NCBI GenBank assembly: GCA_947486185.1
Contig: CANKTH010000007.1
Coordinates: 16,894-80,893, forward strand
Reading direction: 5' to 3'
Origin: Deltaproteobacteria bacterium
Lineage (GTDB): Bacteria > Myxococcota_A > UBA796 > SXON01
Length of the DNA stretch: 64,000 nucleotides
Shown here: in pieces, positions 7,550 to 16,780 of the stretch
Numbering within the stretch: position 1 is the stretch's first letter
Layout of the letters: every line of letters starts with the position of its first letter
Made by a program: the position numbers and the translations under genes
The notes under the pieces: model-generated
Database searches by the model: none
Told to the model about the DNA's origin: nothing
The model's input: only the letters and a program-made list of their open reading frames with translations

Positions 7550-8917
7550 TCAGTCCTCTGGCTCAGGCTCCGGAGTCGCCCCGGAACCCGACGGGCTCGG
7601 AACGACGACGGGCGGCTTGGCTGGCGGGGGCCGCCGATCAACCGCACTTTTTGCCAGATCCTCTGCGCTTGTCACCATCGGCCGGCGCGGCGCCTCCCCG
7701 TCGGTCTTCTTGGGGATGCGAACGCGTCCCTCGGTGGCGCCCATGCCAAAAAGGTCGTCAAGACCTCCGCTCCCACGCGGAGGCGCGGCGCGCGCCGGGG
7801 GCTTGGGCTCGGCGGGCCGGCTCGGCGCGGAAGCCGGCGAGCTTGGCGTGGGCGTCGGTTTCGGCACCGAGGCGACCGGGTTCGGCGAGGAGGACACCGG
7901 GCCCGGCGTAGGCGCGGGTCTGGGCGCGGCGAAAGACGGGCCTGGCGCTGGCGAAGGCTTCGGCGCGGCGGCCACCGGGCTCGGCGTGGGCGCTGGTTTC
8001 GGCACGGCTACCGTCGGGTTCGGCGTCGGAGCGGGCGTCGGAGCGGCAACCGGCGGAGGCCCGACATCAACCGGCGCCTCCCAACGAACACTGACGCTCG
8101 CCCGCGGCTCGTCGTCGTCGATGGTGCCGCCGCTCAGACCAAACAAATCTGCCACGCCCGCGGATCGCACGCCGGCCTGAGGTGCGGTCTCCAGCAGAGG
8201 GAGCTCTTCGGGGCCCTCGTCCAGCAACCGCCGCTGGTTGAACATGAGCCGACCCGGACGCGGTTGCTGCGAGCTCGGCTCAGACGAGTTCGACCGCGCG
8301 GACATCGCGCTCGGCGCGTGGACCTTGGGCGGCCCGAACTGCGGCGGCGGCGCCCGTACCGGCACGGACGCGCCCGCGCCCCCGCCCGCCACCTCTGGGC
8401 GCACCGGCAGGCGCGCCAACGCGTGTTTGGGGGTCGAGCTGGCGTCTTCCCTTTCTTTTCGGCGCTGCTCGGCTTTGGCCCGGATCTCGGCCTTCACCTT
8501 CGCCTCGCCCGCGGCCCGAAGCTGCGCCGTGTCGTCCCGCCGCATCTCACCGATCTGGGGCGCCGCTTTACCCTCACGCGGGGTCGGCTCCGGCTGGCCC
8601 GGGACGCGGGTCTGAGCTTGCGGGACATTGGGCAGCTTGGGCCCGGATGACGCCGGCGCCTTGGGCGTCGCGTGGGGCGCAGGCTCGCGTTTGGGCGCCG
8701 CCACCCCGACCTCTCCGAGCCCAAGTCCGCCGGTCGTCGGCGCGTCAGGGTCCCACGGATCCGGGATGCCGTAACGTGCGTAGATTTTCCGACCCGTCGC
8801 AAAACGGGGCGGCATCCATCCCCGCGCGCCCACCCGACGGCACAGACGATCCCCCACCACCGCGCGAAGCGGCAGCTCCTTCAAGATGTCCTTGGCGCGG
8901 GGTTCGCCGTTCATCAC
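7550..8917 (-). CDS. Pro/Ala-rich low-complexity protein with two DLFG motifs
   Basis: Conserved-looking N-terminus (MNGEPRAKDILKELPLRAVVGDRL), a long PAPTP-type linker, and motifs ADLFGLSGG and LDDLFGMGATEGRVRIPKK. The stop/start ATGA overlap with the upstream M16 gene supports its being real. Confidence 0.6.
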   Translation of the reverse strand: MMNGEPRAKDILKELPLRAVVGDRLCRRVGARGWMPPRFATGRKIYARYGIPDPWDPDAPTTGGLGLGEVGVAAPKREPAPHATPKAPASSGPKLPNVPQAQTRVPGQPEPTPREGKAAPQIGEMRRDDTAQLRAAGEAKVKAEIRAKAEQRRKEREDASSTPKHALARLPVRPEVAGGGAGASVPVRAPPPQFGPPKVHAPSAMSARSNSSEPSSQQPRPGRLMFNQRRLLDEGPEELPLLETAPQAGVRSAGVADLFGLSGGTIDDDEPRASVSVRWEAPVDVGPPPVAAPTPAPTPNPTVAVPKPAPTPSPVAAAPKPSPAPGPSFAAPRPAPTPGPVSSSPNPVASVPKPTPTPSSPASAPSRPAEPKPPARAAPPRGSGGLDDLFGMGATEGRVRIPKKTDGEAPRRPMVTSAEDLAKSAVDRRPPPAKPPVVVPSPSGSGATPEPEPED

Positions 8918-11418
8918 GGGCCCGATGGTAACACAGTGACTACCGCCCGTAGCTCTCCGAGACGCCGCCGCGCCGCCTCCTGCACGTCGGCCACGGTGAC
9001 CCGGCGCACCCGCTCGGGCAGTTCCCGATAACGAAGCCCATCCAAGCCATATCGCTCCGCGTAGGCGATCGAGCTCGCCCGACCGCCGGTCGCCTGCAGA
9101 TCCATCAGGCTCGCGCCGATGAGGTAGGCTTTAGAACGTTCTACCTCCTCTTCCGTGATGGTGCTGACTATCGACGGATCGGTGCAGGCTCGCAGGCGGG
9201 CCTCTGCCTCATCGAGGCGCGCCGGGTCGGTAGCGAGCCCCGCGACGAGCAGACCGGGATGAACGCCCTCTAACGAGCTTGTATGTACTGAATAGGCCAG
9301 ACCATGCCGTTCCCGGAGCTCCAGGAACAGACGGCCGCCTTGCCCGCCGAGCACCGCGGCGAGCACCTCGACCGCCGGTTGTTCCGGGCTGTCTACCGCC
9401 ACTCCCGCCCAAGCGACCCCCAAGTGCGCCTGCTCGCACCGGAGCCGGAGAGTACGCCGGCGGGGCAGCGGCGGGGGGCGCGGCGGATCGGGCGACGGGT
9501 GAGTCCAGCCGGGCATCAAGCCGCCGAGCGCGCGGGCGAGCCGCCAGCGAAGGCGATCCGGGTCAAACCCGCCGGTGACCGCCACGACGACGTTCTGCCC
9601 TCGAGCCCAGCGCGCGTGAAAACGATGGAGACCGGCGGAATCCAGCCTGGCGAGCGAACGATGATCCCCGAACGGCAGAGTGGCGTACGGGTGCCCGGGG
9701 CACGCGGCCGCCCACACGGTGTCGGCCAGCACCATCTCCGGGTGATCATCGCGCTGCTTGAGGTTGTCGATCAGCTCCGCCCGCACACGATCAACTTCAA
9801 AGGCCGAAAAATCGGGCCCACGCACCAGGGCCGCCAACAGGTCGAGGGCCTCGACCACCCGACCCGCCACCACCTCGACCTGCAGGGACTGCGACGACCG
9901 GCCCGCGAGCGCCCCGAGCCGCGCGCCGAGACCCTCGACCTCGGTCGCGAAGGTCACGGGATCGAGGCCATCCACCCCACGAAGCGCCGCGCGGGCCCAC
10001 GCCGCCGCGAGCCCACCTTGGCCACGCTCCGCCAATGAGCCGCCGACCCCCACCACCCGGAGCGCAACGACCTCGCTCTCGTCGGGCTCCATCACCAGCG
10101 TCACGCCGTTGGGCAGGCGCTCGCGCACCAACCTGCGGGGCGCGCGCGGGCGGGCCGCCGCCGGCACCGGCACCGGTCGCAGCACCGGGTCCCCTGGCCG
10201 CGCGAGGACCACCGTGATCGCCCGCCGAGGCAACAACGTCTGGGCCGCAAGCGTGTTGACCTCCTCCACCGTCACCGCCTCGATCGCGGCCACCCGGCGG
10301 CGCCAGGCCCCGGCGTCTCCGAGGATCTCCCGGTTCCACGCCAGGGTGTGGGCCCGACCGTCCACGCCCTCCCGCTCGAAGGTCTCGTCTGTGATGAGCT
10401 GGGTGCGCGCTCGCTCCAAAAGTAGGGGATCTACGCCATCACGCTGAATGCGGAGGAGCTCCTCCCAGGTGTGGTCGAGCGCGGCCGCCGCTACCCCTTC
10501 GCGTGCGGTGAAGCCTACGCTCAACAGTCCGCAGCCGTCCTGGGCGTCATAGTGGGCGCCGATCGCGGTGACCAGCGCTTCGTCATGTTTGAGGCGGGCT
10601 TCCAAGGGGGCTGAGGCGCCGCCCCCGATACAGGCGGCGAGCAGGTCGAGCACGGGCAGCTCGGGCGCACGTTGCCCCGGTCCGGGGAAGGCGATCTCCG
10701 CCCGTAAGCTTCCAAAACGCCGCCGAAGGGTCTGCCGACCGCTGCCAAAGCTCGGCGTCGCCCGCCGACGCGCGGGAGCCGCTCCGCCGCCATCCAAAGC
10801 GGCGCGGATCACCGGCAGCAACTCTTCCGCCACCACCGGCCCGGCGATCGCCAGACAACAGTTGGACGGCTGATACCACTGACGATAAAATCCCAGGAGC
10901 GCGTCCGGATCCATCTCCCGCACCGAACGCACCGTTCCGATGACCGGCCGCCCATACGGATGGGTTGGAAAGGCCCGCGCCCACAGCCCCTCCCCAAGCA
11001 CCGTGTCGGGATCATCGTCGGAGCCGCGGATCTCCTCGAGGATCACCAGGCGCTCCCGCTCCAACTCCACCCGATCAAAGCGCGCCGAGCGCAACATCTC
11101 CGCCAGCACCGAGATCGCCGCCCCGGCCGCCGGAGCCGGGACGGTCGCGTGAAAGACCGTCTCGTCGTGCGACGTCCAGGCGTTGATGTCACCACCCATC
11201 GCCTCGATCACCGCGGCGACTTCACCGACCCCATAGCTTTTTGTACCCTTGAAGGCCATATGTTCGACAAAGTGCGCCGCGCCGTGCAGCCCGTCAGGCT
11301 CGTCCGCGCTACCCACGTTGATCCAGAGGTAGACCCCCACCACCGGGACAGTGCCCTGGGCTTCGATCACGAGCCTCATTCCGTTTTCAAGCGTTGTCTG
11401 GAACATCGGCCGCCTCAT
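8914..11418 (-). CDS. M16 family zinc metallopeptidase, fused active and inactive halves
   Basis: HxxEH in GAAHFVEHMAFKGTKSYG. The second M16-like repeat (RERLPNGVTLVMEPDESEVVALRVVGVGGSLAE...) lacks HxxEH. Confidence 0.9.
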   Translation of the reverse strand: MRRPMFQTTLENGMRLVIEAQGTVPVVGVYLWINVGSADEPDGLHGAAHFVEHMAFKGTKSYGVGEVAAVIEAMGGDINAWTSHDETVFHATVPAPAAGAAISVLAEMLRSARFDRVELERERLVILEEIRGSDDDPDTVLGEGLWARAFPTHPYGRPVIGTVRSVREMDPDALLGFYRQWYQPSNCCLAIAGPVVAEELLPVIRAALDGGGAAPARRRATPSFGSGRQTLRRRFGSLRAEIAFPGPGQRAPELPVLDLLAACIGGGASAPLEARLKHDEALVTAIGAHYDAQDGCGLLSVGFTAREGVAAAALDHTWEELLRIQRDGVDPLLLERARTQLITDETFEREGVDGRAHTLAWNREILGDAGAWRRRVAAIEAVTVEEVNTLAAQTLLPRRAITVVLARPGDPVLRPVPVPAAARPRAPRRLVRERLPNGVTLVMEPDESEVVALRVVGVGGSLAERGQGGLAAAWARAALRGVDGLDPVTFATEVEGLGARLGALAGRSSQSLQVEVVAGRVVEALDLLAALVRGPDFSAFEVDRVRAELIDNLKQRDDHPEMVLADTVWAAACPGHPYATLPFGDHRSLARLDSAGLHRFHARWARGQNVVVAVTGGFDPDRLRWRLARALGGLMPGWTHPSPDPPRPPPLPRRRTLRLRCEQAHLGVAWAGVAVDSPEQPAVEVLAAVLGGQGGRLFLELRERHGLAYSVHTSSLEGVHPGLLVAGLATDPARLDEAEARLRACTDPSIVSTITEEEVERSKAYLIGASLMDLQATGGRASSIAYAERYGLDGLRYRELPERVRRVTVADVQEAARRRLGELRAVVTVLPSGP

Positions 11419-11451
11419 AGCCCGGCGCCGGGCTTCGGCGAGGGTCGCTGT

Positions 11452-12840
11452 TCAGCGCCGTAAGCGCGCCAACACCCCGCCGAGCCGGTCACGCTCCGCT
11501 TGCAGCCGGAACCGCTCCTGGTCCTTCTTGTGCAGGTCCGCCCTCAGGATCTCCAGCTCACGCCTCAAAAACTCGGCTTCGTTGTGTTCATCTGACAGGC
11601 GAGTACCCAGCACCGCCACCGCCTCGCGACGGAAGCCCGCGACGTCCAGCATCGCCGCGCTCATCCGCTCAATACTCGCCGTCAAGGCTGCGATCTGGTC
11701 GTGGGCCGTCGTCAGTTCGGCGCGCTTCGCCTGGAGCTCGGCCTGCCACGCTTCGGCGCGGCGGTCGAGCCTCCCGAGCCGCTCCCGTAGCGCCGCCCGC
11801 TCCCGTGCCGCGCCCACCACCGAGAAGCGCCTGGGGCGTCGGCGCGGCGACCACGCCAGGAGCGGCGCGTGGGTCAATGCGAGCCGGTATCGTGCTGCCA
11901 ACCTTGCGACACCCGCGGCCGACTGCTCTCGAAGCCTCGCGTTTTTCCTCATCTTCCGCAAGACGTCTACCGCCTCGTGTATCGATCCCGTCCACCCGGC
12001 GCCGAGCTCCGTCACCTCCGGGCCGAGCACGTTGTCGGGGTCGGTGCAGAGGGGCAGGCCCGCGGCGAGGTAGTCCATCTGGCGAAAGGAGAGGGCCATC
12101 TGCCGTTCGAGGTGGGGAGCGTAGCGGTCAAGCGCGGCGTCGGCGGTGCTCAATTCGGCGAGCCAGGCGGCGCGGGGGAGCGCGGGCAGGCAGCGTACCC
12201 CGGGCCGCGGGGGCAGACCTACCGTCACCAGCTCACCACGCCCCCCCAGCGCGTCGAGCGCCTCGGCGATCGCCGCATCCGGATCCTGCCACGGCCACGG
12301 AAAACCGCCAAGGATCAGCCGCGGACCCTCGGGATGGCCGGCAGTGGCCGCGCGCGGCGGTGCGTCCTCAGTGGCGGTGAGTGGCACGAGCAGCCCGGGA
12401 GCCTCCGTCAACTCCCAGCCGCAAAGGCCAAGGATACCGGCCCACCACCACCGCTGCCGTGGATTGGAGACCAACACCTCGTCCGCGGCGTGGATCGCCC
12501 GAAGCGCCCGATCGGCCTCGATTTCCTGGGTGCCCTCCCACGCCGCCTCCAGCATCCGCGGCGCATAGAGGTCGACCACCAGCGGGGCGACCGGCGCGAG
12601 GGCGGGCGCCTCGGTCGGCGCGACGCAGAGGATCCAATCGGGCTCAAACGCCGCCGCCAACCGGGTCAGATCACGCGGCGAGCGGTACCCGCCGGGCCCA
12701 TCTTGCACGCGGGAGAGGAGCTTGACCGTGTGGCCCGCGGCGGTGAGCGCCCGGCCGTGAGTCGCAGCGCGGAGCGCGCCGCCCGCGCTCGGGCCGTCCC
12801 CGTCGACCGAGGCGCCGTGGAACACGACCAGGACCCGCAT
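11452..12840 (-). CDS. Glycosyltransferase-like protein with C-terminal coiled coil
   Basis: MRVLVVFHGASVDGDGPSAGGALRAATHGRALTAAGHTVKLLSR (GT-B-like N-terminus) and a long charged helical tail (RRAEAWQAELQAKRAELTTAHDQIAALTASIERM...). Confidence 0.6.
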   Translation of the reverse strand: MRVLVVFHGASVDGDGPSAGGALRAATHGRALTAAGHTVKLLSRVQDGPGGYRSPRDLTRLAAAFEPDWILCVAPTEAPALAPVAPLVVDLYAPRMLEAAWEGTQEIEADRALRAIHAADEVLVSNPRQRWWWAGILGLCGWELTEAPGLLVPLTATEDAPPRAATAGHPEGPRLILGGFPWPWQDPDAAIAEALDALGGRGELVTVGLPPRPGVRCLPALPRAAWLAELSTADAALDRYAPHLERQMALSFRQMDYLAAGLPLCTDPDNVLGPEVTELGAGWTGSIHEAVDVLRKMRKNARLREQSAAGVARLAARYRLALTHAPLLAWSPRRRPRRFSVVGAARERAALRERLGRLDRRAEAWQAELQAKRAELTTAHDQIAALTASIERMSAAMLDVAGFRREAVAVLGTRLSDEHNEAEFLRRELEILRADLHKKDQERFRLQAERDRLGGVLARLRR

Positions 12841-12922
12841 CTCCCCTCCCCGCCCCGCTACGTAGCCGATCATCTCGGGCTTTGGTGAGCGAAACAACGC
12901 GGGCGAACGAGGTGGGCGGGCT

Positions 12923-14641
12923 ATGGTCCCCCCAGGATCCCCGATGCGGAGCTGGCCAGCGCTCAAAAACGACAGCCGGATGTGGCTCTCCCGGAAGAGC
13001 GGGCGGTCGTTCGCGCCGCCGGACTGGCTCTCGGTCAACCTGACCCTCCGGTGCAACCTCTCCTGCGCGATGTGCACGACCTGCTACGATGCCCCCGAGC
13101 TGAGCACCGCGGAGCTCCTCGATCTGATCGACCAGGCCGCGGCGATGGGCATCAAGGTGTTCAATCCGCTCGGGGGCGAGCCTTTCGTCCGGCCGGACCT
13201 AGAACAGCTCCTCGCCCACGCGGTCAGCCGCGGCATGTTCGTGACGCTGACCACCAACGGCACGCTCATCCGGCCGGAGCGCGCCCAGAAGATCGCCGCG
13301 ATCTCTCCCGAAAACCTCCACATCAACCTCTCGATCGACGGCCCGGAGGCGGTCCACGACCACATCCGGGGGCCCGGCACCCGTCGCCGCACCCTCGAAG
13401 GTTACCGACGCCTGCGCGCCGCCGACGCCGAGGCGGGTCAGCCGGCGCGGCGTATCACCGTCAACACCGTGCTCACGCGGCTGTCCGCCCCGTATTTCCT
13501 TGATTTTCTTGACGAGCTCGCGGGGTTGGGGGTCGATGGCGTGCAGGTGCTCAACCTGTTCCGGAACGGCACGGAACGTACGGCGGATGAGCTCTGGTTC
13601 GGCCCCGCGGATCTCCCCGCCCTCGAGCACCTCGCTGGCGCGCTGGCGCAGCGCGCGCTGTCGGTAACGCCGCCGGTGCTGAGGAACTCCGCCGATGATC
13701 TCCGGCTCATCCCTCGATATTATCGGGATGAGCTCCCACCCCTCGAAGCGCCGTGCTGGGCTGGCTGGAAAGAGCTGTACATCAACGCCGACGGCGAAGC
13801 GATCATGTGTGACGGTGCGCTCGATTTCCGCAAGGGCGGCTTTGGTCACGTGCGGAAACAGACCCTGCAGGAGCTCTGGCAAGCCCCGAGCTTGAGCGCC
13901 CGCCGGGAGGTGGTCAAACAGTGCAAAACGCCCTGCGTGCAAGCCTGTTACCTGCGTCGGCAGAGCGATGACATCGGTGATATCGCCGGCGATCTCGCGC
14001 GGCGTGTCACCCGCCCCCTCCTCGATCCGGTGCTTCGCCGCTTGCCCCAACACGGCCTGCCGGGCCTGATCCTCGAGCTGTCCGCTGTCCCCGAGGCGCC
14101 GGCGCATCCGCGCACCCGCACCCTGTTTCGGCGGAGCCCGGTGGACCTCGCCGGGGTGTGGGCAGAGCCTTCGGTGTATGAGCGGCTGCGCGACGAACAT
14201 CACCTCGACACGGCGCACGGATTTTTCGGCTTGGAGCTTCTGAATGGGCTCCTCGCCGACCTGTCGAGGGGCCGCCGCTCCTTGGAGTCGCTCTGGCTTG
14301 GGTGGCGAGGAGAGCCGCTGCTCCATCCGGAAGCGGGTCGGGTCTTGGACCGGCTCCGCGAGGCTTCGGCTCGCGGGCATATCGGCACGATCTTCCTCTG
14401 GAGCTCGGGCAGGTTACTCCGGCCCGGCGTGGAGCTGCGGGGGATCCAGCGGATCGACCGAGACACGCCGCTCCCCCTCCTGCCCGCGGTGTCGTGGGAC
14501 GGGAAACTCACGCTTGACCCAGACGATCATCTGCTCGGGCATCGCGTGGCCGATGTGCTCCATGATCCGCCGGCTCGGTGGCTGCCGATGTTGGACCCGG
14601 CCACGCGCAAGCACCCCAGCGATCGGTTACTAGGCGGTTGA
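12923..14641 (+). CDS. Radical SAM protein with SPASM-like region and a second, Cys-less radical-SAM-like half
   Basis: CxxxCxxC in NLTLRCNLSCAMCTTCY; GGEPFVRPDLEQLL; SPASM-like cysteines CWAGWKELYINADGEAIMC...QCKTPCVQAC. True start may be ATG 12944. Confidence 0.85.
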   Translation: MVPPGSPMRSWPALKNDSRMWLSRKSGRSFAPPDWLSVNLTLRCNLSCAMCTTCYDAPELSTAELLDLIDQAAAMGIKVFNPLGGEPFVRPDLEQLLAHAVSRGMFVTLTTNGTLIRPERAQKIAAISPENLHINLSIDGPEAVHDHIRGPGTRRRTLEGYRRLRAADAEAGQPARRITVNTVLTRLSAPYFLDFLDELAGLGVDGVQVLNLFRNGTERTADELWFGPADLPALEHLAGALAQRALSVTPPVLRNSADDLRLIPRYYRDELPPLEAPCWAGWKELYINADGEAIMCDGALDFRKGGFGHVRKQTLQELWQAPSLSARREVVKQCKTPCVQACYLRRQSDDIGDIAGDLARRVTRPLLDPVLRRLPQHGLPGLILELSAVPEAPAHPRTRTLFRRSPVDLAGVWAEPSVYERLRDEHHLDTAHGFFGLELLNGLLADLSRGRRSLESLWLGWRGEPLLHPEAGRVLDRLREASARGHIGTIFLWSSGRLLRPGVELRGIQRIDRDTPLPLLPAVSWDGKLTLDPDDHLLGHRVADVLHDPPARWLPMLDPATRKHPSDRLLGG

Positions 14642-14642
14642 G

Positions 14643-15176
14643 GTGGCCATGCTCCTGACGCTGCTGCTCGCGTGCACAGGCGCCCAAGTGAAAAACAGCG
14701 CCAATGCCCCATTCAGCGTCTCGGGATCAGCCGCGGTCTGGGCGGTGAGCTCGGAGAACGACGCGGACGAGGGCGAGGCGATCCTCCTCCTGTCAGACGG
14801 GCAGAGCGACTGCGACGCCCTGACCAAGGGCAACCTGCTCAACGACATCGACGACACGGACATCGAAGGGACCGGGCTGATGTTCGCCTTCATGCAGGAG
14901 GATGCGGGGAGCGACTTCACGGGCTTGTGGATGAGCGGCTACGCCTACGGCTCTGACGGGGCTGAACGGTCGATGGTGATGCTCCCCTTTGCGGACGGTT
15001 TTTTCTACATCAGCTACGGCTGGTACTATGGCGTCGGCTCCACCACGTGGGTGCGTATCGACAAGGACGACGACAAGGTGAGCGGCGAATTCGCCAGTGA
15101 CTACTGGTCGGGCAGCTTCTCCGCAGAAAACTGCGGGGAGTGGGATGAGCCGGAGCGGCACCGCGACTCGTGGTGA
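14643..15176 (+). CDS. Small putative lipoprotein
   Basis: MAMLLTLLLACTGAQ lipobox; acidic secreted-type sequence directly following the radical SAM gene. Confidence 0.6.
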   Translation: MAMLLTLLLACTGAQVKNSANAPFSVSGSAAVWAVSSENDADEGEAILLLSDGQSDCDALTKGNLLNDIDDTDIEGTGLMFAFMQEDAGSDFTGLWMSGYAYGSDGAERSMVMLPFADGFFYISYGWYYGVGSTTWVRIDKDDDKVSGEFASDYWSGSFSAENCGEWDEPERHRDSW

Positions 15177-16702
15177 GCCGGAGCGGACTCGGCCGGCGTC
15201 TGGCCGCGCTGGGGCTCTGGGCGCCCGCGATGCTGCTGGCGCCCGTCGTGGTGGTGAGCCAGGATCGGCTGGTCGGCCTCGAGTCTGAGCTGCTCTACAC
15301 CGCGTCATGCGGCTTTGTCCCGCTCCTGGTGCTCGGGGTCGTTACGAGCGTCGTCGTCCCGCTGGCCTCCGTCCGCCTGGTCTCTGTCGTCTTGTCCGGG
15401 CTGGCCACCCTCACGCTGCTGAGCCAGGTCGCCCAATCGCCGACGCGAACGCGCAGCCCGGCGGCCGGCCCGAACCTCGTGCTCATCACCCTCGACACCT
15501 TCCGGGCCGACCATCTCGCGCGGCTGGGCGGCGCCGCCCCCACCCCCAACCTCGACAAGCTCTGCGCCGACGGCGCGCTCTTCACCCAGGCGCTCAGCCC
15601 CTTTCCGCTCACCGCGCCGGCCCACGCCACGCTCCTCACCGGCACCGTCCGCCACAGCCTGCGCGCAAACGGAGGCCATCTGAGCGAGCCCACCGTGGTG
15701 CCCGCGCTTGCCGAAGCGGGCTACCGCACCGGGGCCTTCGTGTCTGCGCCGGTGCTCGACCGCTACACGGGCTTACACCGTGGTTTTCTACACTACGACG
15801 ATCGTTTTGGCACCCGGGCACGGTTCGAGTGGCTGCTCGGCCCGGGGCCTGTCTCGCCGCGCGCAGGCGACGAGACCGTGAGCCGCGCGCTCGAGTGGCT
15901 CAGAGAGGAGTCGGATCCGGCCTTTTTATGGATCCACCTTTATGATCCGCACTCCCCCTATCTGCCTCCGCGCGGGTGGCTCCCCGACAAAGCCGCCCGG
16001 GACGCCGCGAAAGAGGCCGACCGCCAGAGCCGTCGCGACCTCGACAAACGTTCCTTCACCCATACACTGGAGGCTGGTTTCGTCGCCTCGCAAAAACTGA
16101 TGTACCGGGCCGAGATCACCTGGACGGACCACCTCGTCGGCGTGATCACCGCGGCCCTGCCCCCCGAGACGGTGCTGGTGGTGGTGGGCGATCACGGGGA
16201 GAGCCTGGACGAGCACCAATACGCGTTCAATCACGGGAGGAACCTCTTCGACCCTTCACTCCACGTGCCGCTGATCCTGCGATGGCCCGGGAAGGTTGCC
16301 GCGGGGATCGAAGAGCGCCGCCTCGTGGGCCTGACCACCGTGGCGCCGACGCTGAGGTTGGCGGCGGGCCTCGAGCCAGAGGGAGAGACCCTCCTGGATC
16401 GGTTGGACCCCGCCGCGCCGACGAGCCAGATCGAGGCGTTCACCCCCGGCATGGAGGCCCACCGCGCCGCGTCGGGGGGGGAGGCGGGGCCGGTCGCCGC
16501 CTTGCGAGGGGAAGGGTTCAAGCTGGTGGTGGAGCGCGACGGGGAGAGCTGGTACGATCTGGTGGTCGATCCTGGGGAGATGCTCCCGCAGCCCGTGCCG
16601 TCGGCGCAGCAGCACCTGGTGGCGCCGCTACGCGCACGGGTGGACGAGCCGCTGCCGAAGACCGCGCCGGAGCGGCTTCTTTCGCTGGGGTATGTGGAGT
16701 AG
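15170..16702 (+). CDS. Membrane-anchored sulfatase-fold (alkaline phosphatase superfamily) protein
   Basis: N-terminal TM segments; PNLVLITLDTFRADHL; TAPAHATLLTG at the nucleophile site; VVVGDHGESLDEHQY. Confidence 0.85.
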   Translation: MVSRSGLGRRLAALGLWAPAMLLAPVVVVSQDRLVGLESELLYTASCGFVPLLVLGVVTSVVVPLASVRLVSVVLSGLATLTLLSQVAQSPTRTRSPAAGPNLVLITLDTFRADHLARLGGAAPTPNLDKLCADGALFTQALSPFPLTAPAHATLLTGTVRHSLRANGGHLSEPTVVPALAEAGYRTGAFVSAPVLDRYTGLHRGFLHYDDRFGTRARFEWLLGPGPVSPRAGDETVSRALEWLREESDPAFLWIHLYDPHSPYLPPRGWLPDKAARDAAKEADRQSRRDLDKRSFTHTLEAGFVASQKLMYRAEITWTDHLVGVITAALPPETVLVVVGDHGESLDEHQYAFNHGRNLFDPSLHVPLILRWPGKVAAGIEERRLVGLTTVAPTLRLAAGLEPEGETLLDRLDPAAPTSQIEAFTPGMEAHRAASGGEAGPVAALRGEGFKLVVERDGESWYDLVVDPGEMLPQPVPSAQQHLVAPLRARVDEPLPKTAPERLLSLGYVE

Positions 16703-16780
16703 GCTGGGGCGGCGCCGGATAGCCGCAGGGCGATCGCACTCGGCCAGATGCTTCGGCTGCGACCGGACCGTCGCCCCCCC

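Noticed and set aside
7048-7647. 199-aa minus-strand ORF as a complete gene
   Set aside because: It translates straight through the tRNA-Val; only the 7051-7245 part resembles a real domain, so it is called a remnant instead.
7840-8060. Repetitive GC-rich stretch as a DNA repeat/CRISPR-like array
   Set aside because: It is the DNA of the PAPTP protein linker; units are imperfect and lack spacer/repeat structure.
13199-14380. 393-aa minus-strand ORF
   Set aside because: Antisense to the radical SAM gene, no motif.
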